Positions 15,490 to 23,678 of a DNA stretch of 40,325 nt are shown here, piece after piece. Within the stretch, counting starts at the first letter, position 1. The number at the start of each line of letters is the position of its first letter. Under the pieces are notes generated by a model. It ran no database searches and was not told where the DNA came from. It saw only the letters and a list, made by a program, of their open reading frames with translations. This stretch comes from UBA1723 sp045641065 (GTDB taxonomy: Bacteria > Bacteroidota > Bacteroidia > Bacteroidales > Paludibacteraceae): positions 1 to 40,325 of the forward strand of contig JAZUGF010000104.1 of NCBI GenBank assembly GCA_045641065.1, in the 5' to 3' direction. Made by a program: the position numbers and the translations under genes.

Positions 15490-16872
15490 ATGGAGCAGAA
15501 TGAAAGCTTGAATGAATGTCAGACGAAATGGGGGGAGTGTCTCTTGCGTATTAAGGATATTGTTCCTGAACAGCAATTCGACACTTGGTTTAAACCAATT
15601 GTTCCAGTATCATTTGCAGATGGCAACTTGGTGTTGGCAGTTGAGAGTGATACTGTACGTGCGTATTTGGAGGAACAATTCTCACAGATACTTACAGCAT
15701 GTATCGGAAGATGCTTTGGTAAGGTAAATCTAAAGTGGAGAGTAAAGGTCGTAGCAAGTCGCAACGAAAGTGATTCCGTATCGGTGTCACAGCCAGCGAA
15801 GTTGCAGGAGCCTGGATATGATCCATTTGCTGTACGCAGACGTTCATTTGACAATCATTTGAACAGACAATGGACTTTCGATAATTTCATCGAAGGAAAG
15901 AGCAACACATTCGCAAGAAAGATTGCGATGAATGTGGCTCAGAAGCCAGGTGCTCAGTTCTATAATCCTCTATTCGTGTTTGGTCATTCTGGTCTTGGAA
16001 AAACACACTTGGTCAATGCCTTGGGTATGGAGTGTGTGAAGAAGCATCCAGAGCTTAATGTGCTATATTTGACTGCTAATGATTTCTTGAATTTCATGCA
16101 GCGTGCTGTGCTAGAGCAGAAGATTCCTGAGTTGTTGTCATACTATCAGAGTGTGGATGTATTCATCATTGATGATATTCAGGAAATTGGTGGAAACAAG
16201 GAGAAGACACAGGATTTGTTCTTCAACGTGTTTAATCACCTTTACCAGTCTGGCAAACAGGTTATCATCACTGCAGATAAGGCTCCAAAAGATATCACAG
16301 GATTTGAGCAGCGTATTTTGTCTCGTTTCAAGTGGGGATTGCAGGCAGAGTTAGTCTCACCAGACTTTGATTTGAAGTATTCTATTTTGAAGGAGAAAAC
16401 AAAGGATCAGGGTGTAGAGATTCCAGATGATGTCCTACGTTTCGTGGCAGAGAGAGTTCCAGATAACTTGCGTGAGTTGGATGGAGTTATCGCGTCAATC
16501 CTTGCTCAGTCAATGTTCCTTGGTGCTCCAATCAACATTGAGTTAGCTTCTCGTATTGTAAGTGAGATGGTCACATACAGAGAGAAGACATTGAGCATCA
16601 GCGATATTCAGGAGAAGGTTTGCGACTACTACAAGCTATCTGTAAACGAGATTCAGACAAAGTCAAGAAAACGTGATGTAGTTCAGGCTCGTCAGATTGC
16701 TATGTATCTTGCAAGAAAATATACAAAGAGCTCTTTGACTGTCATTGGAGAGCAGATTGGAAACAGAGATCATGCTACTGTGCTTCATGCAGTTAAAACA
16801 GTTATGGATCTTTGCGAGACAGATAGAGAGATCAGAGAGAGTGTTTCTTCTATCGAAAAAGAACTAAAGTGA
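15490..16872 (+). CDS. dnaA: chromosomal replication initiator protein DnaA
   Basis: A 460-residue DnaA with all four domains: an N-terminal helical domain (~1-85, CLLRIKDIVPEQQFDTWF), a short linker, an AAA+ domain with Walker A GHSGLGKT at 165-172 and Walker B IIDDI (Asp228/229), and a C-terminal DNA-binding domain with GNRDHATVLHA. It melts the origin and starts replication. The 54 bases before it and the 35 after it hold no TTATCCACA boxes and are too short for an origin, so oriC is probably elsewhere, as is often the case in this phylum. No matching promoter seen directly upstream; it may be read from the amidase promoter. Confidence 0.98.
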   Translation: MEQNESLNECQTKWGECLLRIKDIVPEQQFDTWFKPIVPVSFADGNLVLAVESDTVRAYLEEQFSQILTACIGRCFGKVNLKWRVKVVASRNESDSVSVSQPAKLQEPGYDPFAVRRRSFDNHLNRQWTFDNFIEGKSNTFARKIAMNVAQKPGAQFYNPLFVFGHSGLGKTHLVNALGMECVKKHPELNVLYLTANDFLNFMQRAVLEQKIPELLSYYQSVDVFIIDDIQEIGGNKEKTQDLFFNVFNHLYQSGKQVIITADKAPKDITGFEQRILSRFKWGLQAELVSPDFDLKYSILKEKTKDQGVEIPDDVLRFVAERVPDNLRELDGVIASILAQSMFLGAPINIELASRIVSEMVTYREKTLSISDIQEKVCDYYKLSVNEIQTKSRKRDVVQARQIAMYLARKYTKSSLTVIGEQIGNRDHATVLHAVKTVMDLCETDREIRESVSSIEKELK

Positions 16873-16907
16873 TAAAAAAAAGATAAAAAAGTGTAAATTT
16901 TTACATT

Positions 16908-17459
16908 ATGATATACAGTTTTACTATCATATCAAACGAAAATGATAAATTTGCCCGTGTAATCGAGATCGATGCAGAGAGCACATTCTTGGAATTCAAT
17001 GACATATTGTTGGATTCAGTAGGTTACACAAAGGATCAGATGACATCGTTCTTTATCTGTGATGAGGGATGGGAGAGAGAGACAGAGATCACTTTGATGG
17101 AGATGAAGTTCACTGCTTCAGATGAGGACAACTATATTATGGCAGACACTCGTTTGGAAGAGTTGGTTCAGGATAAGGGACAGCGCTTGTTGTTTATGTT
17201 CGACAGCCTTAATGAAAGAATGTTCTTCATTGAGTTGACTTCTATAAAGAAGGGAAATTTGATCGTGCCTGCTTGTGTAAAGAGCAAGGGTGACGCTCCA
17301 AAGCAGATTGAAGATATGGATTACAACGACAAATTCTTGGCAGCAGCTGATGATGGTGTTTATCTAGATGAGTTTGGAAGTGATGATTTCGATGCTGACG
17401 AGTTGGAGTCGGAAGGTTTGAACATTGATGATGATTATTTCGGACATCAAGAATTTTGA
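16908..17459 (+). CDS. plasmid pRiA4b ORF-3 family protein
   Basis: A 183-residue protein with the pRiA4b ORF-3 / IS1096 TnpR-like fold: an IYSFTIISNEND opening (R/K-I-xv-x pattern), a FLEFNDILLDSVGY helix, an FFICDEGWERE strand and the RLLFMFDSLNERMFF segment. The last ~40 residues are very acidic (a DDGVYLDEFGSDDFDADE type tail). The domain name comes from mobile elements, but chromosomal copies are widespread and no transposase is nearby. Function unknown. It starts 35 bases after dnaA and 21 bases before the lipoprotein gene, so it may be in the dnaA transcript. Confidence 0.78.
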   Translation: MIYSFTIISNENDKFARVIEIDAESTFLEFNDILLDSVGYTKDQMTSFFICDEGWERETEITLMEMKFTASDEDNYIMADTRLEELVQDKGQRLLFMFDSLNERMFFIELTSIKKGNLIVPACVKSKGDAPKQIEDMDYNDKFLAAADDGVYLDEFGSDDFDADELESEGLNIDDDYFGHQEF

Positions 17460-17480
17460 TGTCACTTCAAATTAAAAGAT

Positions 17481-18200
17481 ATGAAGATTTTCAATAAACT
17501 AATTCTTATTTTGGCAGTATTGCCATTTGTTTCTCTTGTTTCATGTTCAAATGAGGAAGGAGAAGGAGGAAAGGCAAAGATTTCTGGAATTGTCTATAAG
17601 GTTGTAGACGATGGTAATATTGCTAAGTCGGGAGATGATTATAGTTTTGTGCGTGATACACTTGTAGCATCTGATGTTGACGTGTATTTGATTTACGGTG
17701 GAGATCAGAATGCTGTCTATGACGATAAAACTAAGACTTCTCACAACGGTAAGTTTGAGTTTGATTACCTTCGTGCAGGAGATTATTCCGTTTTTGCTTA
17801 TAACGATAATGATTCATACGAGATGCGTAGTGTTCACTGTGGCAAGACAGGAACTGCAGAGATTGAACCTATGTACATTTTGGATGGAAAGAACAGCGGC
17901 AAGTGTGGAGTAGTTGGAGACGTGGAGATACGTTATGCTGCCACAACAAAAGATTATGTATCTGCTGTTGCAGTCCGCGTTTATTTGAGAAAACTAAATG
18001 AGATGTCTGTGTCTGACACACGTACAGATGATAATGGAAATTATTATTTCGCACGTCTAGAACCAGAGACAGAATATGTTGTATGGGTAGAGGAAGAGCA
18101 GATTAAGAACGGCAAAGTCGTTGCTAATCCTGATACTATAACAACAGGTAAGGCTGGAGAGATCGTTAAGAGCGATGTCTTGAAGGCTATGGTATATTGA
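17481..18200 (+). CDS. lipoprotein with two SdrD-B/carboxypeptidase-regulatory-like domains
   Basis: A 239-residue lipoprotein: signal peptide to about residue 22 with lipobox LVSC, then acidic and glycine-rich NEEGEGG. Two similar beta-sandwich units follow: the first ends with NGKFEFDYLRAGDYSVFAY and the second with NGNYYFARLEPETEYVVW, the hallmark of prealbumin-like/SdrD-B repeats. Such units act as spacers or adhesion stalks at the cell surface. It heads a run of envelope genes that includes VTC, DUF4956 and DUF2490 on the same strand, each separated by no more than ~35 bases, and is likely to work with them. No enzymatic motif seen. Confidence 0.7.
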   Translation: MKIFNKLILILAVLPFVSLVSCSNEEGEGGKAKISGIVYKVVDDGNIAKSGDDYSFVRDTLVASDVDVYLIYGGDQNAVYDDKTKTSHNGKFEFDYLRAGDYSVFAYNDNDSYEMRSVHCGKTGTAEIEPMYILDGKNSGKCGVVGDVEIRYAATTKDYVSAVAVRVYLRKLNEMSVSDTRTDDNGNYYFARLEPETEYVVWVEEEQIKNGKVVANPDTITTGKAGEIVKSDVLKAMVY

Positions 18201-18232
18201 TCTAACACAATAAACGTTAATATACTCTAAAG

Positions 18233-18637
18233 ATGAAAACATTGAAAGTCCTTTTCCCTATTGCACTTTCTCTATTGGCTTTTTCTTCGGTAGATGCCCA
18301 GAAGAAGACTGTAGATGGAAAGAAGATTAAGGAGATTAAAGAGTGGAAGGTTGACTCTGGCAAGCGTACTCTTTCAGAGGTGTCAAAGTATGATGCTAAT
18401 GGAGAGAAGGTTGAGGAGATCAAGTATTCTAGCAACGGAAGCCAGAAAGAACGCTTTGTATACGAGTACAATGCAAATGGCAAGTGTATAAAAGAGACAA
18501 AGTACGATGAGTTCAATAAGTTGGAGAAAACAACAAAGATTGAATATAACTCATTCGGAAAGAAATCAAAAGAGACTTCTTACGATGCCAAGGGCAAAGT
18601 AAAGAGTGTTAAAGAGGTGGAGTACATCACCGAATAA
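18233..18637 (+). CDS. small secreted protein with YD/MORN-like repeats
   Basis: A 134-residue exported protein. Residues 1-22 form a signal peptide ending in VDAQ. The mature part is a set of about four ~20-residue repeats of the form YDANGEKVEEIKYSSNG, YEYNANGKCIKET and SFGKKSKETSYDAKGK, related to YD repeats or toxin_antidote MORN-type repeats that build beta-hairpins. Highly charged (Lys/Glu). It is located between the lipoprotein and the VTC gene. Basic patches could bind polyphosphate, but that is speculation. Confidence 0.65.
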   Translation: MKTLKVLFPIALSLLAFSSVDAQKKTVDGKKIKEIKEWKVDSGKRTLSEVSKYDANGEKVEEIKYSSNGSQKERFVYEYNANGKCIKETKYDEFNKLEKTTKIEYNSFGKKSKETSYDAKGKVKSVKEVEYITE

Positions 18638-18653
18638 TTAAACAAACATTAAT

Positions 18654-19481
18654 ATGCAGGAGTTGACTAACGTTTCGCAGACACCCGTCTCACAGGATGA
18701 GGATATGCAGGAACTGATTTCTACTATTGATTCTAAACTTGCTCAGATGGATCCGATTACATTGGAACAGATGAGCGGTATCAAACTGATGAATAGAATC
18801 GACACGAAGTATCTTGTCGATGTTCGTCGTCTGCCTGCACTTTTGGATAAAGCAAAATCCGACTATTTTGTGCAGGAGATTGCTGGAAAACGTAAGGCTT
18901 TTTACCGTACACTTTATTGGGACACTTCTGATGCTCATATGTACACTATCCACCACGATAGAAAACTTAACAGACAGAAGATCAGAGTGCGTGAATATGT
19001 GGAGTCGAACTTGACTTTCTTGGAGATCAAGAACAAGAGCAACAAAGGTAGAACAAAGAAGATCCGTATCTCTATACCAAATGAAGAAATCAAGTCGCAG
19101 AATGAAGCTGTTGATTTCATCAATGACAAAGCCAATTATGGTATCGACGAGATTTTTGGACGCCTACGTAACCAGTTCTCTCGTATCACTCTCGTCAACA
19201 AGGGTAAGACAGAGCGTTTGACTATTGACATCAATATTCAATTCGATAACTGTGTCACTGGAAACCATAACTCAATTCCAACCCTTTGTATCGTTGAGGT
19301 GAAACGCGACGGAAATGTCTATTCTCCGTTTACCAGCTATATGGCTGATTTCAGAATCAAGAAAAAAAGTATTAGCAAGTATTGTTTGGGTATGATTCTA
19401 ACAGACCCGAATTTGAAACAAAACCGTTTCAAAGCAAAACTTCGCTATATTCAAAACATGTTGTCAAAAAGTAATAATTAA
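18654..19481 (+). CDS. VTC-type polyphosphate polymerase domain protein
   Basis: A 275-residue cytoplasmic protein of the VTC/CYTH tunnel fold. Family residues visible include NRIDTKYLV near residue 44 (basic tunnel entry), YRTLYWDTSD, the RQKIRVREY strand with alternating Arg/Lys, FLEIKNKSNKGRTKK and VEVKRDGN with acidic metal ligands. In yeast Vtc4 this fold makes polyphosphate from ATP; bacterial members are less studied. The first ~35 residues are a polar extension without match. It is followed after 5 bases by a DUF4956 membrane protein, the usual partner in bacteria, so product export or storage at the membrane is a fair inference. Confidence 0.85.
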   Translation: MQELTNVSQTPVSQDEDMQELISTIDSKLAQMDPITLEQMSGIKLMNRIDTKYLVDVRRLPALLDKAKSDYFVQEIAGKRKAFYRTLYWDTSDAHMYTIHHDRKLNRQKIRVREYVESNLTFLEIKNKSNKGRTKKIRISIPNEEIKSQNEAVDFINDKANYGIDEIFGRLRNQFSRITLVNKGKTERLTIDINIQFDNCVTGNHNSIPTLCIVEVKRDGNVYSPFTSYMADFRIKKKSISKYCLGMILTDPNLKQNRFKAKLRYIQNMLSKSNN

Positions 19482-19486
19482 ATACC

Positions 19487-20155
19487 ATGGAATTATCTCA
19501 AATTGAATTTTTAGGAGTTCCGTTGATTAACGTTGACGGTTTGATAGAAATGCTTGCACGTTTTGGCGTGACAATGTTTTTCACTTTTATCATCATTGGA
19601 TGTCTATATTATCCACGTAGCAAGCGTAAAGACTGGTTCTTCTGCTTTACAATGATCACAGTGACTGTGTTTCTTTTGATCTTCTTGCTTGGTCAGGAGA
19701 AACTACAGATTGGTCTTGCTCTAGGTTTGTTCGCAATCTTTGGTATTGTAAGATATCGTACGGAAGCCATTGCCATACGTGAGATGTCATACTTGTTTAT
19801 GATCATCGGTATCGCTGTAATCAACGGTTTGGCAACAAGTGTTTCATACGCAGAATTGATCGTTACTAACTTGATTTTCGTTATCGCTTCAGGTCTTATG
19901 GAGTTCTCTAGCTTGAAGGATAAGGTTAATGTGAAGCTTGTAACATATGAGAAAATCAACCTTATTACTCCAGAGAAGCACGACGAGATGATGGCTGATT
20001 TGAAGACTCGCACAGGTTTGGATATCGTAAAGTTTGAGGTTGGCCACATTGATTTCCTTAAGGATATCGCTTTGGTTAAGGTATACTACAGAACTGCAGA
20101 CAAGTCTATCAATACAGTAGACGGTATTCGTAGAGCTAAAGATTTCACAGCCTAA
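19487..20155 (+). CDS. DUF4956 membrane protein
   Basis: A 222-residue inner-membrane protein with four predicted membrane segments (about 26-46, 56-75, 80-92 joined to 103-120, and 122-140), then a cytoplasmic ~80-residue tail. The loop GIVRYRTEAIAIREMSYLF is the signature of DUF4956. The C-terminal domain (EKHDEMMADLKTRTGLDIVKF) has a ferredoxin-like alternation. Almost always next to VTC-domain genes, which suggests that it anchors the polymerase or forms a polymer channel; this is inferred from context only. Confidence 0.85.
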   Translation: MELSQIEFLGVPLINVDGLIEMLARFGVTMFFTFIIIGCLYYPRSKRKDWFFCFTMITVTVFLLIFLLGQEKLQIGLALGLFAIFGIVRYRTEAIAIREMSYLFMIIGIAVINGLATSVSYAELIVTNLIFVIASGLMEFSSLKDKVNVKLVTYEKINLITPEKHDEMMADLKTRTGLDIVKFEVGHIDFLKDIALVKVYYRTADKSINTVDGIRRAKDFTA

Positions 20156-20184
20156 AAGTTTTTAAGACTTAAAGTTTAAGTTTG

Positions 20185-20835
20185 ATGAAGAGTTTGAAAA
20201 AATACATATTGTTGCTTCTTTCCTGCACTGCACTTTCAGTGTCGGCAGATGATTTTGGCGGCAATGTATCGGTTGAATTGTCGAAGAAACTCAGTAAGAA
20301 GGTAGACATCTCTTTGGTAGAGGAGGTCCGTCTAAATCAGAACTGGGGCCATTTTGATCGTTCTGCCACATCACTTGGTGCTGATTTCAAACTTATAAAA
20401 AAATATTTAAAGGCTGGCGTTGCTTATTCGGCATTGGTTTACAACGAGACTAATTATTGTCTACTCGACCATCGTGCTATTGCTTCCTTAACAGGTAGTG
20501 CTTATGCAGGAAACTTTGAGTTTTCATTGCGTGCACGTTATCAAGCAACCTTCCAAGATGAAAGCTACGGAAATTCACACAAAGTGAATCCCAAGCAGAT
20601 TGTAAGAGGTAAAGCGGAGATTGAATACGACGTCGCAAAAATCAAACTTAGCCCATATATCTCGGCCGAGGCTTACTATGAGGTGGCAAAGAAAGATTGC
20701 AACAGATTCAAGTACAGCATCGGTGCCAAGAAAAAAATCAATAAGCATAACGCTGTTAGTCTAGGATTCCAAATGGATGATAAACTAAAAACTAACAACT
20801 ACTACTTGTTGGTTGGATATGGTTACAAATTCTAA
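20185..20835 (+). CDS. DUF2490-like outer-membrane beta-barrel protein
   Basis: A 216-residue protein with a signal peptide (~1-20, ending VSADD) and alternating hydrophobic strands to a C-terminal KF, typical of outer-membrane barrels. The VDISLVEEVRLNQNWGHFDRSATSLG start and YLLVGYGYKF end fit DUF2490. I chose ATG 20185 over the in-frame TTG at 20182. It follows DUF4956 by 29 bases and is closed by a strong terminator, so it ends the envelope gene set. Its placement suggests an outer-membrane component of that set. Confidence 0.75.
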   Translation: MKSLKKYILLLLSCTALSVSADDFGGNVSVELSKKLSKKVDISLVEEVRLNQNWGHFDRSATSLGADFKLIKKYLKAGVAYSALVYNETNYCLLDHRAIASLTGSAYAGNFEFSLRARYQATFQDESYGNSHKVNPKQIVRGKAEIEYDVAKIKLSPYISAEAYYEVAKKDCNRFKYSIGAKKKINKHNAVSLGFQMDDKLKTNNYYLLVGYGYKF

Positions 20836-20858
20836 GAATCTTCATTCTTAATTATAAA

Positions 20859-20887
20859 GAGGTCGTATCATATGATACGGCCTTTTT
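20859..20887 (+). terminator. terminator after the DUF2490 gene
   Basis: GGTCGTATCA/TGATACGGCC is a 10-bp stem with one G-T pair and almost no loop, followed by TTTTTT, 23 bases beyond the stop codon. Confidence 0.85.
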
Positions 20888-20889
20888 TG

Positions 20890-20897
20890 TATCTTTG
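20890..20897 (+). promoter_or_regulatory. -7 promoter box of recQ
   Basis: TATCTTTG, 18 bases before the ATG at 20916 and directly after the preceding terminator T-run. The in-frame TTG at 20895 lies inside this box and is therefore not the start. Confidence 0.65.
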
Positions 20898-20915
20898 CAT
20901 CAACAGAATTTCACA

Positions 20916-22949
20916 ATGGCCTACATACCCTATATAGATCCACAGACAGATGAATTGCTTCGTCAATATTGCGAAGCCCACATGCCGATTCAATGCAATG
21001 CTAAATCGGCGGGATCATCGTATCTTGCAATCTTGAAAAAGTATTGGGGCTATGATTCGTTCCGCCCGATGCAGGAGGAGATTATAAACTCCATCGGATC
21101 AGGTAAAGATACGTTGGCTCTTCTTCCTACGGGAGGAGGAAAGAGTATCACATTCCAGGTGCCAACGATGGCAAAGGATGGAGTCTGTCTTGTCATCACT
21201 CCGCTTGTGTCGTTGATGAAAGACCAAGTTGAGAATCTACAAAAAATTGGAATCAAGGCTGCGTATATACATTCCGGAATGGAGCCAAAGCAAGTATTCC
21301 GTGTGATTGAAAATACTTGTTACGACGCTTACAAATTTCTTTATATATCTCCAGAGCGACTATCTCTTGATTCCTTCCGCAACAATCTATTCCGTATGGA
21401 TATCTGTATGATTGCTGTGGATGAGTCTCACTGTATCTCACAATGGGGCTACGATTTCCGCCCGTCATATTTGAAGATTAGCGAAATCCGTGACCTGCTT
21501 CAGAAGACGCCCGTGTTGGCTCTTACAGCAACAGCTACGCCTGAAGTTGTAGATGATATCCAGACCAAACTGAAATTTAAGGAGAAGAATGTATTCCGCA
21601 AATCTTTTTTGCGTAAGAATCTATCTTATTTGGTTCGTCAAACTGATGACAAGATTGAATATATCAAAAGAATTTTAGATAGCCAACAGGGGCAAGGAAC
21701 CTCGATCGTATATGTCAGATCTCGTAAGATGACGGAAGAGATTGCCGCCAAACTTAATGCTCTTGGAATATCAGCAGAGAGTTATCATGCCGGACTTGAC
21801 GCACGTCTCAAGGATGAGAAGCAAAACAAGTGGAAGAACGGAAGTGTACGTGTGATTGTAGCGACCAATGCTTTCGGTATGGGTATCGACAAGGGTGATG
21901 TACGCACCGTCATCCATTATACATTGCCTGAGAATCTTGAGGCATATTTTCAGGAGGCTGGACGTGCAGGTAGAGATGAGAAGGATTCGTTTGCAATTCT
22001 TCTATATGATAACAAAGATTTTGGTGCATTCCGTAAACATCTGTTGGATGAGTTTCCATTGAAAGATTATGTTCGCATCATCTATGATGAAATATGTCGT
22101 TATCTGAGAATTCCTATTCATGAAGGTGCAGGATGGAATGCAGAGATTGACATTTGGAAGTTTTGCAAGGAGAGAGGACATAAATATGAAAGAGTGGAAT
22201 CTTGCTTGAATATTCTTTCCCAGAATGGTTATCTCAACTATTCACCTAATGCGACTCGTCCATCTCGTTTGATGTTTAATGTGCGACGCGATGATTTGTA
22301 TAAGGACGATTATGATACAGTCCCTGAATTCTCCAATCGTGTGATGGCGACGGTGATGCGTATGTATGAGGGAGTTTTTGCCGACTACGTATTCATCGAT
22401 GAGAATGATATCGCACATGAGATGGGAGTGTATGGGGATTCACGTCAGCAAATCTATAATGCGTTGATGAATCTACGCTCGTTTGGTATTATCAAGTATG
22501 TGCCTGGCAAACAAGCCACATTTATCGAGTTCTTGGTTAATCGTCAGGAACCACAACACGTCGCTATATCTAAAGATTCATATGAGATTCGTAAGGAACG
22601 TGCTATCTATCGAATGGAGAATATGATCCAATATGTGCAGTACAAAACTAAATGTCGTAGCCAAATGCTCCTACACTACTTTGGAGATACTGAGGCAAAA
22701 CCATGTGGAACATGCGATGTCTGCCGTGAATTAGGGAAGAAAACTCCTGCACAGATACAGGAACTGCAGAGAGAAGATTTTCGCACTTCAATTAAACTAC
22801 GAGTTCATCTTCGTGAAGGCAATATCAACGAAGCTACACTTCGCCATATCTATCAGTACCGTCTTCCTGATTTCGAAAGAGAATTCGCCGATATGAAGGA
22901 GAAGGGGATAATCTACAGCAACGAAGGAGGCTGGCTGTATTGCAGATGA
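20916..22949 (+). CDS. recQ: ATP-dependent DNA helicase of the RecQ family
   Basis: A 677-residue RecQ-type 3'-5' DNA helicase for recombination and replication-fork repair. An N-terminal extension (~1-45) precedes the core. Walker A TGGGKS lies at about 71-76 and the DESH box at 169-172, with the aromatic-rich loop SQWGYDFRPSY following. Motif VI AGRAGRDEKDS is intact. A RecQ zinc-binding region with CRSQMLLHYFGD and CGTCDVC follows, then a winged helix. There is no HRDC domain at the end, in contrast to the longer RecQ of E. coli type. Own promoter and preceding terminator. Convergent with the toxin-antitoxin pair, 11 bases apart. Confidence 0.95.
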   Translation: MAYIPYIDPQTDELLRQYCEAHMPIQCNAKSAGSSYLAILKKYWGYDSFRPMQEEIINSIGSGKDTLALLPTGGGKSITFQVPTMAKDGVCLVITPLVSLMKDQVENLQKIGIKAAYIHSGMEPKQVFRVIENTCYDAYKFLYISPERLSLDSFRNNLFRMDICMIAVDESHCISQWGYDFRPSYLKISEIRDLLQKTPVLALTATATPEVVDDIQTKLKFKEKNVFRKSFLRKNLSYLVRQTDDKIEYIKRILDSQQGQGTSIVYVRSRKMTEEIAAKLNALGISAESYHAGLDARLKDEKQNKWKNGSVRVIVATNAFGMGIDKGDVRTVIHYTLPENLEAYFQEAGRAGRDEKDSFAILLYDNKDFGAFRKHLLDEFPLKDYVRIIYDEICRYLRIPIHEGAGWNAEIDIWKFCKERGHKYERVESCLNILSQNGYLNYSPNATRPSRLMFNVRRDDLYKDDYDTVPEFSNRVMATVMRMYEGVFADYVFIDENDIAHEMGVYGDSRQQIYNALMNLRSFGIIKYVPGKQATFIEFLVNRQEPQHVAISKDSYEIRKERAIYRMENMIQYVQYKTKCRSQMLLHYFGDTEAKPCGTCDVCRELGKKTPAQIQELQREDFRTSIKLRVHLREGNINEATLRHIYQYRLPDFEREFADMKEKGIIYSNEGGWLYCR

Positions 22950-22960
22950 TGCCTTTTGCA

Positions 22961-23257
22961 TTATGCGATTACCAAAGAAAAGTTCAACCCTAGAGCATGA
23001 GCCATCATTAAAAAAGTTGACAGTTGCATATCTGTTTTCCCTTTTTCAAGAGCTGTAATATAAGTTCTGCTTTTTCCGACTATTTCAGCTAATTGACTTT
23101 GACTGATTTTTCTTCTTTTGCGTTCTTCTTTAAGCACTTCTGCCAAATACCATGCTTGAGCTTTTGCATTGAATTCTGTACGTGTTGCTGTACCTTCTTC
23201 TCCATATTTTTCGGATAGTACAGAATTCATTGAAGTCAAATTTTTTGTGTCTATCAT
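22961..23257 (-). CDS. higA: HigA-like XRE-family antitoxin
   Basis: A 98-residue antitoxin with a C-terminal Cro/C1-type helix-turn-helix: RKISQSQLAEIVGKSRTYIT (helices 2-3), then ALEKGKTDMQLSTF. The N-terminal ~35 residues (KYGEEGTATR) are the likely toxin-binding part. It should neutralise the toxin encoded just upstream and repress their shared promoter. The toxin stop and this start are 2 bases apart, giving the toxin-first order typical of higBA. Confidence 0.88.
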   Translation of the reverse strand: MIDTKNLTSMNSVLSEKYGEEGTATRTEFNAKAQAWYLAEVLKEERKRRKISQSQLAEIVGKSRTYITALEKGKTDMQLSTFLMMAHALGLNFSLVIA

Positions 23258-23259
23258 AT

Positions 23260-23607
23260 TTATTCCTTTATTTCGTTAATTAGGTTTTGTGCCTTAAGAA
23301 TTTCTGCTTGGTATTGTTTGGTGCTTTTTTTTAGAAATGAATTTAACAGAACAACCTTAGTGGCTTCAATAAAGTTTTTAGAATCTATAGTGAATAAAAT
23401 TGTTCTATATTCATTTGTGCCAATAGAAATTCTCATTTCATATAACTCAGTATTGTCAAGATGTTTGACAAACTTGCATTCACAATTTTTTGACTTTTTC
23501 ATAATTTGTATTACATAGTCATATTTGTTGCGAATATTTGGCGGTAATGCATTGTAATATTTTAAGAAATCGTTTGTTGCTAATATTTCTCTTACTTCAT
23601 TATCCAT
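23260..23607 (-). CDS. higB: HigB/RelE-ParE-family toxin
   Basis: A 115-residue toxin of the RelE/ParE superfamily, HigB/Gp49-like branch: DFLKYYNALPPNIRNKYDYV, LDNTELYEMRISIGTNEYRTIL (the conserved ELR/YRxxF region, here with Arg in the strand), then the FIEATKVVLLNSFLKKS helix. HigB toxins cut ribosome-bound mRNA. The upstream sequence has TACTTTTA only about 3 bases before the ATG, so its transcript may be almost leaderless. Position, order and family support an intact two-gene module. Confidence 0.88.
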   Translation of the reverse strand: MDNEVREILATNDFLKYYNALPPNIRNKYDYVIQIMKKSKNCECKFVKHLDNTELYEMRISIGTNEYRTILFTIDSKNFIEATKVVLLNSFLKKSTKQYQAEILKAQNLINEIKE

Positions 23608-23678
23608 GTGTAAAAGTAATGTTTTTATGACAATTTGATGATAAAATGTATTAAATTTCTTACATTTATGGTTGCTTT

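Noticed and set aside
15436..16907. Replication origin next to dnaA
   Set aside because: The flanks of dnaA are only 54 and 35 bases long and hold no TTATCCACA-type boxes; the one exact TGTGGATAA I noticed (near 33446) is inside the RsmI-like gene and isolated.
16873..16907. Terminator after dnaA
   Set aside because: There is a short TGTAAATTTTTACA palindrome but no GC stem or T-run of the usual kind; I could not support a terminator here.
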